Assembly: GCF_013396335.1 (NCBI RefSeq)
Contig: NZ_JABWSY010000003.1
Coordinates: 284,880-348,879, forward strand
DNA: 64,000 nucleotides
Reading direction: 5' to 3'
DNA from: Bacillus sp. EB106-08-02-XG196
GTDB lineage: Bacteria > Bacillota > Bacilli > Bacillales > Cytobacillaceae
Position numbers and translations under genes: made by a program. The notes under the pieces are model-generated. The model was not told the DNA's origin, ran no database searches, and was given only the letters and a program-made list of their open reading frames with translations. Of the stretch, positions 27,447 through 35,406 are shown in pieces (position 1 is the stretch's first letter; each line of letters opens with the position of its first letter).

Positions 27447-28796
27447 TTAACTTACATGAACTTTAATAGATTTATCTTTAGCATCGTTTTTATTATAATA
27501 GGCATTTTTTAAAGGCACCAATGAGAGGGCGGCAGCCGCAATCAAGCCAGGAATGGCAAAGGCGATAAAGTTTAAGTGAATGGGTAAAGAAATTGATAAT
27601 AGGAATCCTCCTAAAAGGGGACCTAGCATACCGCCGATCCTGCCGATTCCTGAAGCCATCCCTAATGCTGTAGATCTAATAGATGGCGGATAGTACTGGG
27701 AAACATAGGCCTGAACAATATTTTGTGCACCAATGGTTGCAGCTCCGGCAATAGCTACTAACAGATATATTACTAACGTATTTCCTCCAAATCCTAGGAG
27801 TGTCAGAGCCACGGCGCCTGAGGCATACATCGGAACAAGCATTTTTTTTGAACCGTATTTATCACAAAGTCGTCCGATGATGAGTGTCCCAATAATGGCT
27901 CCGCCTTGGAGGGCAATGAGAAAGCCTAAACTTGAATTTAATCCATATCCTGCTTCCATCATCAATTTTGGAAGCCAGGTATTTAAACCATAAACCATCA
28001 ATAAACAACTGAAAAACGCTGTCCAAAACATAACCGTACTGAAGGCTCGGTTCTCCTTAAATAATCCTATTATAGGAACCTTTGAATCATGTATTTTTAA
28101 GTCGATAACCTCATCATTTTGACTAAAATGCGATTCTGGACTTACTTTAGCAAGGGTTGCAATCAATTTTTCCTTTTTACCTGTACGGATAAGATAGCTG
28201 GCTGTTTCAGGCAGCTGTTTATACATGATAGGCAAAAATAGGAGGGGAAGACCCGCAAACCAGAAGATTGATTCCCATCCGAATGTTGGCATTAAGAAAA
28301 TCCCTATTAAGGGAGCAAGAATCCCCCCAACAGAATAACCACATAATACGATACTTACAATCATACTTCTCATCGTCTTAGGGGCATAATCTGTTAATAG
28401 TGCGATAACATTTGGCATGATTCCTCCCAAACCTAAGCCAGCTATGAAACGGAAGGTTGAGAAAGTAGTTGGTGTTTCGGCAAAGCCACAAAGGAATGTA
28501 AATAAACTAAACAGTACTAATGTTATCGCAATCACGTTTTTTCTACCAATCCGGTCAGCCAAAGTACCGAAAAAGATTGCCCCAAACATCATCCCAAATA
28601 ATCCATAGGTCCCGATTGCTCCTGCTTCCACCGAGGAAAGATTCCATTTTTCTATCAAGGTTGGTAAAACCGTTCCATAGACGACCAGATCATAACCATC
28701 AAACCAGATAATCAAAAAACTCCATAATAGTAAACCTAGATGGAAGCGGTTAAATTTGCTGTTAGCAATAACTTCGGTAGAATTAATCGTTGTCAT
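27447..28796 (-). CDS. MFS transporter, aromatic acid:H+ symporter (AAHS) type
   Basis: Twelve-span transporter of 449 residues. FDGYDLVVYGTVLPTL near residue 34 is the AAHS signature (DGXD), the loop 2-3 motif GTLADRIGRKN and the matching loop 8-9 motif GRLCDKYGSKK are present, and PETASYL follows the middle loop. Members take up 4-hydroxybenzoate, benzoate and similar acids. It is divergent from a meta-cleavage gene set, which supports an aromatic substrate; the exact one is unknown. GGGGGAA stands before ATG. Confidence 0.85.
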   Translation of the reverse strand: MTTINSTEVIANSKFNRFHLGLLLWSFLIIWFDGYDLVVYGTVLPTLIEKWNLSSVEAGAIGTYGLFGMMFGAIFFGTLADRIGRKNVIAITLVLFSLFTFLCGFAETPTTFSTFRFIAGLGLGGIMPNVIALLTDYAPKTMRSMIVSIVLCGYSVGGILAPLIGIFLMPTFGWESIFWFAGLPLLFLPIMYKQLPETASYLIRTGKKEKLIATLAKVSPESHFSQNDEVIDLKIHDSKVPIIGLFKENRAFSTVMFWTAFFSCLLMVYGLNTWLPKLMMEAGYGLNSSLGFLIALQGGAIIGTLIIGRLCDKYGSKKMLVPMYASGAVALTLLGFGGNTLVIYLLVAIAGAATIGAQNIVQAYVSQYYPPSIRSTALGMASGIGRIGGMLGPLLGGFLLSISLPIHLNFIAFAIPGLIAAAALSLVPLKNAYYNKNDAKDKSIKVHVS

Positions 28797-28825
28797 GTTT
28801 TTTCCCCCATTAAAAAATAAAATTA

Positions 28826-28843
28826 AATGATAACGCTTACGAT
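28826..28843 (-). promoter_or_regulatory. Candidate cre site before the aromatic-acid transporter
   Basis: On the minus strand CGTAAGCGTTATCA matches the cre core except for its first base and is flanked by A/T. It lies about 30 bases before the MFS start codon, where CcpA would block transcription. Confidence 0.5.
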
Positions 28844-29178
28844 AATATGAGAGAATTCGTATTTGTTATCGGTTAACACTAATTGCACTTTACTTATAGT
28901 AAATACAGTTCTCTAATTAGAGATTATAAACATTAGTGGTTTTATTTTCAACAAAATATTTATACTTTTCGGAATGTTATTACTAAATTAGGTCTATTGA
29001 ACCGTTAAACACATAAAAAAGGGGGATTATCCACTTCTTTTTGGTTAGGTGTGAGAGCTATTTTTAAAAATTCATTGTGCTTGTTGCATATAGAGCAACA
29101 CAAAAGTTGTATGTGAAACTTGCGAGCGTTACTATCAAACTATGAAAAATAATTTTTCCTATTAGGAGGAATACGTAC
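28844..29178. other. Divergent intergenic region of the aromatic module
   Basis: About 335 AT-rich bases between the leftward MFS gene and the remnant ORF before the hydratase. No gene supported. It should hold promoters for both directions and probably the IclR binding site; no single pair of boxes is convincing. Confidence 0.4.
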
Positions 29179-29338
29179 ATGTTAAGTAGAAACAAAAGTA
29201 AAAAGCGATAAATTGCTTACACTACATTGTCTTGCGATGTGGAACACAGCCGTTATTAAACCACTTAGTGGACCCAATGACGGCATGCACAGCATTGATT
29301 TTTACTCGGAATTATCCAATATTACGAATAACCTTTAG
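29179..29338 (+). pseudogene. Possible frameshifted small gene before the hydratase
   Basis: AGGAGGA precedes an ATG at 29179 whose frame stops after ten codons (MLSRNKSKKR). A second frame is open from 29186 to a TAG at 29336 and its tail, MWNTAVIKPLSGPNDGMHSI then DFYSELSNITNNL, looks coding. A shift between these frames would make one protein of about 50 residues. It may be a decayed gene or a leader peptide. No family recognised. Confidence 0.35.
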
Positions 29339-29354
29339 AAAGGGTGTTATACAG

Positions 29355-30149
29355 GTGACAAATAAAATAGTAGAGTTTGCGAAAATATTGGAAGAAGCAG
29401 AGTCCACTCGAGTTGGAATTGTACCGCTTACTTCAATCGATTCAGAGTTGACAGTGAAGGAAGCCTATTACGTCCAACTAGAAAATATAAAGAAAAAGAT
29501 AGAACAAGGACAAAAAGTAGTAGGAAAAAAGATTGGCTTAACTTCTCTGGCCATGCAGAATCTATTAGGTGTTGATGAGCCGGATTATGGACACTTATTA
29601 GACAGTATGGTGGTTGAAAACGGAGGTTTTATTTCCACCGAGAAAGTGTTACAGCCAAAGGTAGAGGCGGAGATTGCCTTTATTTTAAAAAAGGAATTAC
29701 GTGGCCCTAATTTAACCGCTCTAGATGTTCTTCAGGCAACAGAATATATCGTTCCTGCGCTTGAAATTGTCGATAGTAGAGTAAAAGATTGGAAGATTAA
29801 GCTGGCAGATACAGTTGCAGATAATGCTTCATCAGGTTTTTATGTACTTGGCGGTAAGCCAGTCAAGATTGAAGATATCGATCTTGAATTACTCGGAATG
29901 GCATTTTATAAAAATGGGGAGTTAGTCAATACTGGGGTTGGTGCAGCAGCTTTAGGCAATCCAGCCAATTGTGTTGCTTGGCTGGCTAATAAGTTGTCAG
30001 AATTTGATATTCCATTACGTGCAGGTGAAGTGATTCTCTCTGGTGCTTTATCGGCAGCGGTGGAGGCGCGCTCTGGAGAAACATTTACGGCAAGATTCGC
30101 ACACATTGGGCAGGTAAGTGTCCATTTTAAGAACGGAGGAGAAAATTAA
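29355..30149 (+). CDS. 2-oxopent-4-enoate hydratase (DmpE-like)
   Basis: Hydratase of the catechol meta-cleavage pathway that adds water to 2-hydroxypenta-2,4-dienoate to give 4-hydroxy-2-oxovalerate. GTG start at 29355 after AAAGGGTG gives 264 residues, the family length; the longer open frame upstream has no site. Family blocks: GKKIGLTS, EAEIAF with metal-binding Glu, ATEYIVPALEIVDSR, and DTVADNASSGFYVLGG, which is closer to DmpE than to DmpH. It abuts the decarboxylase paralog with no gap. No dioxygenase gene is in the window. Confidence 0.75.
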   Translation: MTNKIVEFAKILEEAESTRVGIVPLTSIDSELTVKEAYYVQLENIKKKIEQGQKVVGKKIGLTSLAMQNLLGVDEPDYGHLLDSMVVENGGFISTEKVLQPKVEAEIAFILKKELRGPNLTALDVLQATEYIVPALEIVDSRVKDWKIKLADTVADNASSGFYVLGGKPVKIEDIDLELLGMAFYKNGELVNTGVGAAALGNPANCVAWLANKLSEFDIPLRAGEVILSGALSAAVEARSGETFTARFAHIGQVSVHFKNGGEN

Positions 30150-30932
30150 ATGAGTCAATACAAGGATATTGCCAATTACCTCGTTTCAGCGGAGGAGGAA
30201 AGGCAGGAAGTTCCAAAGGTAACGGTGAGCCTGAAGCCGGATTTATCAGTGGAGGAAGCATATCTTGTTCAACAAGAAATTGTAAAGCGCAAATTAAGTG
30301 AAGGAAGAAGAATCGTTGGTCCTAAGATGGGATTAACGAGCTTTGCCAAAATGAAGCAAATGGGTATTGAAGAGCCTATTTATGGATATGTGTTTGATTA
30401 TATGTTGATTGAAAATGGCGGAAAAGTCCGTTTAAGTGATTTGATACATCCGAAAGTGGAGGCAGAAGTTGCATTTGTGATAGGAGAAGACATAGAAGGA
30501 CCTGGTATAACCGGGGCGCAAGTTCTCGCAAAAACGGAATATGTTCTTCCCGCATTGGAAATTATCGACAGCCGTTATGAAAACTTTCAATTTACCTTGC
30601 CGGATGTGATTGCTGACAATGCCTCAACATCACGGGTTGTGTTTGGAACATCTTTAAAAAAACCGGAACAATTTGAACTGGACCTTGTCGGCGCAACTCT
30701 GTCGATTAACGGTGAGATCAAAGAATTGGGTGCAGGGGCTGCTGTCCTTGGCCATCCAGCCCACTCTGTAGCCATGCTTGCCAATATGCTGGCAAGAAAG
30801 GGTGAGAAGGTTCGCAAAGGTGACGTGATTTTAACGGGCGGCATTACTGCTGCCGTCAAATTGGACTTTGGCGATATCGTTACTGGAAAGTTTGATGGAT
30901 TTGGCGAAGTGTCATTTACCGTAACCGATTAA
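30150..30932 (+). CDS. 2-oxo-3-hexenedioate (4-oxalocrotonate) decarboxylase (DmpH-like)
   Basis: Paralog of the upstream hydratase, 260 residues, thought to decarboxylate 2-oxo-3-hexenedioate to 2-hydroxypentadienoate, the hydratase substrate; the two enzymes form a complex in Pseudomonas. Blocks GPKMGLTSFAK, HPKVEAEVAF, PALEIIDSRYENF and LPDVIADNAS are DmpH/XylI-like. GGAGG site overlapping the end of the upstream gene. The tautomerase that supplies its substrate follows 25 bases later. The assignment between the two paralogs rests on motif resemblance. Confidence 0.75.
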   Translation: MSQYKDIANYLVSAEEERQEVPKVTVSLKPDLSVEEAYLVQQEIVKRKLSEGRRIVGPKMGLTSFAKMKQMGIEEPIYGYVFDYMLIENGGKVRLSDLIHPKVEAEVAFVIGEDIEGPGITGAQVLAKTEYVLPALEIIDSRYENFQFTLPDVIADNASTSRVVFGTSLKKPEQFELDLVGATLSINGEIKELGAGAAVLGHPAHSVAMLANMLARKGEKVRKGDVILTGGITAAVKLDFGDIVTGKFDGFGEVSFTVTD

Positions 30933-30957
30933 AATATTGTAAATAGAGGGGATTTTT

Positions 30958-31140
30958 ATGCCTATTATTCATGTGCAAATGATGGAAGGAAGACCAAAAG
31001 AAAAAGTAGCAGAATTAATTCGCAATGTAACGAATACCGTTTCCGAAACCTTGGATGCTCCAAAAGAAAATATAAGAGTTCTAGTGACAGAAATCCCTAA
31101 GACACACTGGGGAAAAGCTGGGGAACCGGTTGAAAAATAA
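30958..31140 (+). CDS. 4-oxalocrotonate tautomerase
   Basis: Very small enzyme of 60 residues that converts 2-hydroxymuconate to 2-oxo-3-hexenedioate. After Met removal the N-terminus is Pro, the catalytic base of the family (PIIHVQMMEGRPKEKV), and the Arg-containing segment ENIRVLVTEIPKTHWG is also typical. AGAGGGG before ATG. It ends the three-gene catabolic set and is followed by a terminator shared with the IclR gene. Confidence 0.88.
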   Translation: MPIIHVQMMEGRPKEKVAELIRNVTNTVSETLDAPKENIRVLVTEIPKTHWGKAGEPVEK

Positions 31141-31202
31141 ATATTTGACCTTAACAAAGTAGTAGTCTGCCCCATACTAAGTTGATAATGAGAAAATTCA
31201 AA

Positions 31203-31238
31203 AACACTCTTTCCGATACATCGGAAGAGTGTTTTTTT
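31203..31238. terminator. Bidirectional terminator between tautomerase and IclR genes
   Basis: ACACTCTTTCCGAT pairs with ATCGGAAGAGTGT with one bulge, followed by seven T on the plus strand; the minus strand also has a T run. Confidence 0.87.
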
Positions 31239-31254
31239 AGTAACTAATTCAATG

Positions 31255-32016
31255 TTAATATTTTTGGTCTGTATAAATTTTAAGTTTGCTTCCTAGTTTA
31301 GCGGATATGCGTAAGCTGGATTGGATTACTTTTTCGATAAATAACTGCTGTTTTTCGTCTGTTTGGTTAAAGGATACGTATCCAATGCTTAATGCACCGA
31401 TTAATTCGTTGGTGTGATTAAATATAGGAGCTGCGACAGCGGAGGTACCTTTTGTTCTTTCTCCGTGGCTCTCTCCATAGACTTTTTGGCGAATAGTATT
31501 GAGAACCTGCAAAAAGGACTCCCTTTCATCTTTTGGAACGATACCATTGATGATTTTTTCAGCTTCGTCCTTATGCATGTGTGCCAGCATGACTTTATTT
31601 GCCGCTCCGATATTCATTGGGATTCTGATTCCCAGCTGATCATAAATCCGGATTGGGTTATGCGGGCAATCGATTCTTTCCACAACGATAGCTTCTAAGC
31701 CTATCGGTTTACTGAAATAAACACTTTCTTCTACCTCATGCATTAATTTCTCCATTTCGGGGCGGATGAGCCCGACAAAATCAAAGGTATCATACATCTG
31801 TAAGCCATATTCAAGCCAAGCATACCCCATTGAATAAAGTTTGAGGTGCGGATCCTGCTGAATTAATCCGTGCTTTATCAAAGATTGTAACAGACGGTGC
31901 ATGGTACTGACAGGCAAGTCACATTCCTTTGATAAGTCTGTAATGGAGAACCAATTTTTACTGCCACTTTCCGCTAAGACTTTCATTACTTGCATAGCCC
32001 GGTCAATGGTTTGCAT
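31255..32016 (-). CDS. IclR-family transcriptional regulator
   Basis: DNA-binding protein of 253 residues. The N-terminal winged helix covers about residues 5-70 (FSITDLSKECDLPVSTMHRLLQSL is the recognition region) and the C-terminal effector domain carries NIGAANKVMLAH and GTSAVAAPIFNHTNELIGALSIG. Members often control aromatic-acid catabolism, and it is convergent with the meta-cleavage genes, so it probably governs them and the AAHS transporter in response to an aromatic or ring-cleavage product. Confidence 0.88.
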   Translation of the reverse strand: MQTIDRAMQVMKVLAESGSKNWFSITDLSKECDLPVSTMHRLLQSLIKHGLIQQDPHLKLYSMGYAWLEYGLQMYDTFDFVGLIRPEMEKLMHEVEESVYFSKPIGLEAIVVERIDCPHNPIRIYDQLGIRIPMNIGAANKVMLAHMHKDEAEKIINGIVPKDERESFLQVLNTIRQKVYGESHGERTKGTSAVAAPIFNHTNELIGALSIGYVSFNQTDEKQQLFIEKVIQSSLRISAKLGSKLKIYTDQKY

Positions 32017-32082
32017 TTATTCAACCCCTATAAATTTTATTATCATCAGCTGCTAATAATTAATCAGTAAATTCGAAATATA

Positions 32083-32111
32083 TTGACATACCTCTCTACA
32101 TTTAATAATAT
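32083..32111 (+). promoter_or_regulatory. Sigma-A promoter of the guanidino/arginine operon
   Basis: TTGACA at 32083-32088 and TAATAT at 32106-32111 are separated by 17 bases, close to the vegetative consensus. Transcription would start near 32118, about 60 bases before the first DDAH-family gene. Confidence 0.75.
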
Positions 32112-32175
32112 CATATTAAGCGTTTCCATTCAAAGAAAAAGGTTTCCACTATGCGGAAAAAGGAGGAGGTAAAAC

Positions 32176-33042
32176 TTGTTAAATTCAATGCACAAAAATC
32201 TTAAAAAGGTTATTTTAAAACACCCAAAGGATGCCTTTATCAGTCAGGAGCATCTAAGGAATGAATGGGAAAAGTTCAACTACATCAATGAACCGGACTA
32301 CATAAAGGCACAAAATGAATATGAAAGGTTCCATGCAATTATTAAAGAACATGTAGCTGAAATTGAATTTTTACCTGCTTCAGAGACAGTTGGATTAGAC
32401 TCTCTATATGCTCATGACCCTGTTAAATTCACGAAAAATGGGGCGATTATTTTAAAATCAGGGAAAAAGCTGCGCCAGCCTGAGGCTATCGCTTATAAAC
32501 AATTTTTACTAGAAAAGAACATTCCTATTATAGGAGAGTTAACAGGGGATGCGGTGGCTGATGGAGGAGACCTCGTCTGGCTTAATGACCGTACATTATT
32601 GGTTGGACGCGGTTATCGGACAAATGATGAAGCCATCCGGCAAATTCAGGAAATGACAAAGGATATGGTGGACGAATGTATCGTTGTTCAATTACCACAT
32701 GATCAGGGAGAAGAGGAATGCCTTCATCTTATGTCATTCATTAGTATCGTAGATGAGAATCTAGCAGTGGTTTATTCAAGACTCATGCCGGTCTTCCTGC
32801 GCCAGTTGCTAATCAAGCGCGGTTTTGAATTAATAGAGGTACCGGATGAAGAGTACCACCGGCTTGGCTGCAATGTACTGGCATTAGCACCAAGAGTCTG
32901 CGTGATGGTTTCGGGAAATCCCTCCACAAAGGCTCAGCTGATTGAAGCTGGAGCAACTGTCTATGAGTATGATGGAAATGAAATTTCTTATTTAGGAACT
33001 GGGGGACCGACATGTCTTACATGTCCAGTAGTGAGAGGATAA
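32176..33042 (+). CDS. DDAH/arginine deiminase-superfamily hydrolase, first paralog
   Basis: Guanidino-group hydrolase or amidinotransferase-fold enzyme (COG1834 type), 288 residues. Superfamily features in order: an acidic substrate loop (AHDPVKF), DGGDLVW, a probable catalytic His in CLHLMSFIS, and a C-terminal Cys in GGPTCLTCPVV. Dimethylarginine dimethylaminohydrolases make citrulline and dimethylamine by this chemistry; agmatine, arginine or another guanidine are other possible substrates. TTG start after AGGAGG; an ATG four codons later is an alternative. It is followed by a divergent paralog. Confidence 0.75.
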   Translation: MLNSMHKNLKKVILKHPKDAFISQEHLRNEWEKFNYINEPDYIKAQNEYERFHAIIKEHVAEIEFLPASETVGLDSLYAHDPVKFTKNGAIILKSGKKLRQPEAIAYKQFLLEKNIPIIGELTGDAVADGGDLVWLNDRTLLVGRGYRTNDEAIRQIQEMTKDMVDECIVVQLPHDQGEEECLHLMSFISIVDENLAVVYSRLMPVFLRQLLIKRGFELIEVPDEEYHRLGCNVLALAPRVCVMVSGNPSTKAQLIEAGATVYEYDGNEISYLGTGGPTCLTCPVVRG

Positions 33043-33059
33043 ATAAGGGGGATACGATT

Positions 33060-33821
33060 ATGTTCAACAATACGATTGTTAAAATTCCAAGTGAAAGCTA
33101 TATCAATGGCTTAACTACATCGGATTTAGGAAGCCCTATTTTTGAAAAAGCATTGGAGCAGCACCAGGCGTATATCGAGGCGTTAAATAAATGTGGAACA
33201 GAAGTAACCATTCTTCCTGGTAATAAAGAGTTTCCGGATTCAACTTTTGTGGAAGACACAGCGGTATTGACTCCAAAGTTTGCCGTCATCTCTAATCCTG
33301 GGGCACTGTCTAGAAATGGGGAAATTCATGAGATGGAACCTGTCATTAAGACTTTCTATGAAAATATTTATTATATTAAATCTCCAGGAACACTAGATGG
33401 GGGAGATGTACTCCAGATAGAGGATCATTTTTATATCGGTATTTCTGCGAGAACCAACCATGATGGTGCCATGCAATTAAAACTAATTCTAGAATTAGAA
33501 GGTTACAAGGGTATCATTGTTGAACTGGATAAATTCTTTCATTTAAAAACAGGGATTACCTATTTAGGAAACCAAACGATTGTGGTCGCAGGCGAATTCA
33601 TCGATCATCCAGACTTTAACCGCTATCAAAAAATCGTTGTTCCCTCAGAAGAGGAGTACGCAGCCAATTGTATTCGTGTGAATGATTATGTCATCATTCC
33701 TGCAGGGTATCCTGTGACCAAACAAAAAATTAACGAAGCAGGCTATCAGACCATTGAACTCGATATGTCAGAATTCCGTAAACAGGACGGTGGATTAAGC
33801 TGCTTGTCACTGCGATTTTAA
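33060..33821 (+). CDS. Dimethylargininase-like (DDAH) hydrolase, second paralog
   Basis: Closer match to DDAH proper, 253 residues. Visible parts: FPDSTFVEDTAVL with the Glu-Asp pair, DGGDVL, HLKTGITYLG with the catalytic His, and the C-terminal GGLSCLSLRF with the nucleophilic Cys. Expected reaction: N-omega-methylated arginine to citrulline and methylamine. Start at 33060 after AAGGGGG; an upstream in-frame ATG at 33012 lies inside the preceding gene. Together with the first paralog, permease and RocB it suggests use of methylarginines or related guanidines as nitrogen source. Confidence 0.85.
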   Translation: MFNNTIVKIPSESYINGLTTSDLGSPIFEKALEQHQAYIEALNKCGTEVTILPGNKEFPDSTFVEDTAVLTPKFAVISNPGALSRNGEIHEMEPVIKTFYENIYYIKSPGTLDGGDVLQIEDHFYIGISARTNHDGAMQLKLILELEGYKGIIVELDKFFHLKTGITYLGNQTIVVAGEFIDHPDFNRYQKIVVPSEEEYAANCIRVNDYVIIPAGYPVTKQKINEAGYQTIELDMSEFRKQDGGLSCLSLRF

Positions 33822-33865
33822 TTAACTAAAGGGGTAAAGCTATTTTAAGAGGGGTGGGAGAGGGA

Positions 33866-35275
33866 ATGGAAACCGTTAATCAGGTAAGTCAGGAAAATCA
33901 ATTAAATCGTTCCATGAAGCGCAGGCATTTATTTATGCTTTCATTAGGGGGAGTAATTGGAACGGGATTGTTTTTAAATGCCGGTTATACGATAAATCAA
34001 TCGGGGGCTGGCGGTGCACTAGTCGGGTATTTGTTTGGCGGGATTATTTTGTATCTTGTCATGGTCTGCCTAGGAGAACTTGCCGTCCATATGCCTGTAA
34101 CTGGTTCTTTTCAAACATATGCTAGTAAATTCATTAGTCCTTCTGCCGGATTTTCATTGGGATGGATGTACTTTATCGGGTCGGCCACTACGGCGGGTGT
34201 AGAGTTTACCGCCGCCGGAATCCTAATGCAAAGGTGGTTTCCAGATGTTTCAATCTGGATATGGTGTGCAGTCTTTATCCTGTTGTTATTCGGACTTAAT
34301 GCCTTAACAACAAAAGGTTTTGCCGAAGCAGAATACTGGTTTGCCGGTATTAAGGTAGTAGCTGTTATCTTTTTTATCATTATAGGTGCCGGAGCCATTT
34401 TTGGAGTTATTCCTCTTGCAGACAGACCAGCACCATTATTAGACAATCTAGCTCCATCTGGTCTATTCCCAGCCGGAATCGCCATTCTCTTTGTAACGAT
34501 GATGAATGTTATTTTTTCTTATCAAGGTTCTGAATTAATTGGGATTGCTGCCGGGGAGAGCGAAGAGCCTTCTAAAAATATCCCTCGTGCAATTCGTAAT
34601 GTGTTATTTAGAATTATTGTCTTTTATTTGGCCTCTATTATTATCTTATCAGCAATTTTTCCAGCCAAGGAACTCGGTTTACTCGAAAGCCCATTCGTAA
34701 CGTTAATGGACTTGGCTGGAATTCCATACGCACCAGATATCATGAACTTTGTTATCCTGACAGCGATATTATCGGTAGGGAACTCATGTATTTATGCTTC
34801 CACCCGTCTTTTGTGGGCCATGGCTCATGAGGGAATGGCACCAAAAAGGTTTGGGAAACTTTCAAAACGGAAGGTTCCATTTACAGCTCTAGTTTTTACG
34901 ATGGTTTTCTCGCTGCTATCACTACTGACAAGTTTTATTGCCGCAGATACAGTTTTCGTTCTCTTGATGTCAGTTGCCGGAATATCCGTAACCATTTCTT
35001 GGATTGGTATTGCCCTTTCGCAGTTAATGTTCCGACGTAAGTACCTTCGAGGGGGAGGAAAACTAGAGGACCTGGAATACAAAGTACCTTTTTACCCATT
35101 AATCCCGATCGTTTGTATCGTATTCTGCGTCTCAATCCTAATATTCCTGGCATTTGACCCTACACAGCTAATAGGGCTCCTCATCGGACTAGGATTCCTA
35201 GCAACATGCTATATATTCTACTACATCAAAAACAAACAAACCAAAGCAAACGCAGAAACTGAAATAAAAGGATAA
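33866..35275 (+). CDS. APC-family amino acid permease
   Basis: Twelve-span amino acid transporter of about 469 residues. Signature GGVIGTGLFLNAGYTI near residue 33, YQGSELIGIAAGESEEPSKNIPRAI in the middle and CIYASTRLLWAMA later are of the LysP/RocE/AnsP group. Its place between two DDAH-like enzymes and RocB suggests uptake of arginine or methylarginine; inferred. Start at 33866 after GGGAG; a GTG at 33854 is possible. Confidence 0.85.
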   Translation: METVNQVSQENQLNRSMKRRHLFMLSLGGVIGTGLFLNAGYTINQSGAGGALVGYLFGGIILYLVMVCLGELAVHMPVTGSFQTYASKFISPSAGFSLGWMYFIGSATTAGVEFTAAGILMQRWFPDVSIWIWCAVFILLLFGLNALTTKGFAEAEYWFAGIKVVAVIFFIIIGAGAIFGVIPLADRPAPLLDNLAPSGLFPAGIAILFVTMMNVIFSYQGSELIGIAAGESEEPSKNIPRAIRNVLFRIIVFYLASIIILSAIFPAKELGLLESPFVTLMDLAGIPYAPDIMNFVILTAILSVGNSCIYASTRLLWAMAHEGMAPKRFGKLSKRKVPFTALVFTMVFSLLSLLTSFIAADTVFVLLMSVAGISVTISWIGIALSQLMFRRKYLRGGGKLEDLEYKVPFYPLIPIVCIVFCVSILIFLAFDPTQLIGLLIGLGFLATCYIFYYIKNKQTKANAETEIKG

Positions 35276-35289
35276 AGACAATGGAGAAA

Positions 35290-35331
35290 ATGGTGACAAT
35301 AATATGGTTGCAATAATTTGGTGGCAATAAT
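35290..35331 (+). repeat. 14-base tandem repeat, three copies
   Basis: Units ATGGTGACAATAAT, ATGGTTGCAATAAT and TTGGTGGCAATAAT lie head to tail, and a fourth unit starts at 35332 and merges into the palindromic element. It occupies the gap between the permease and rocB. Confidence 0.85.
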
Positions 35332-35389
35332 ATGGTGACAGGCACCGCTCGTGGACAGTGTCCACCTCAGGCGGACACTCAGAATTTGA
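35332..35389 (+). repeat. REP-like palindromic element
   Basis: The stretch beginning GGTGACAGGCACC contains the perfect palindrome GTGGACAGTGTCCAC and a further inverted GGACACT copy. A related core, GTGCCAGGCAC, is seen at 63916. Such GGCACC/GTGGACA elements recur between genes in several Bacillaceae and look like REP sequences; that comparison is from memory. It carries an in-frame extension of rocB that should be ignored. Confidence 0.55.
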
Positions 35390-35406
35390 TTGTAAAGGGG
35401 TCTGAA

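Noticed and set aside
32108..32125. cre site before the first DDAH-family gene
   Set aside because: TTAAGCGTTTCCA lacks the leading TG; similarity is only to half of the consensus.
35332..35406. 25-residue N-terminal extension of RocB
   Set aside because: Encoded by repeat sequence and not like RocB; a good site precedes the ATG at 35407.
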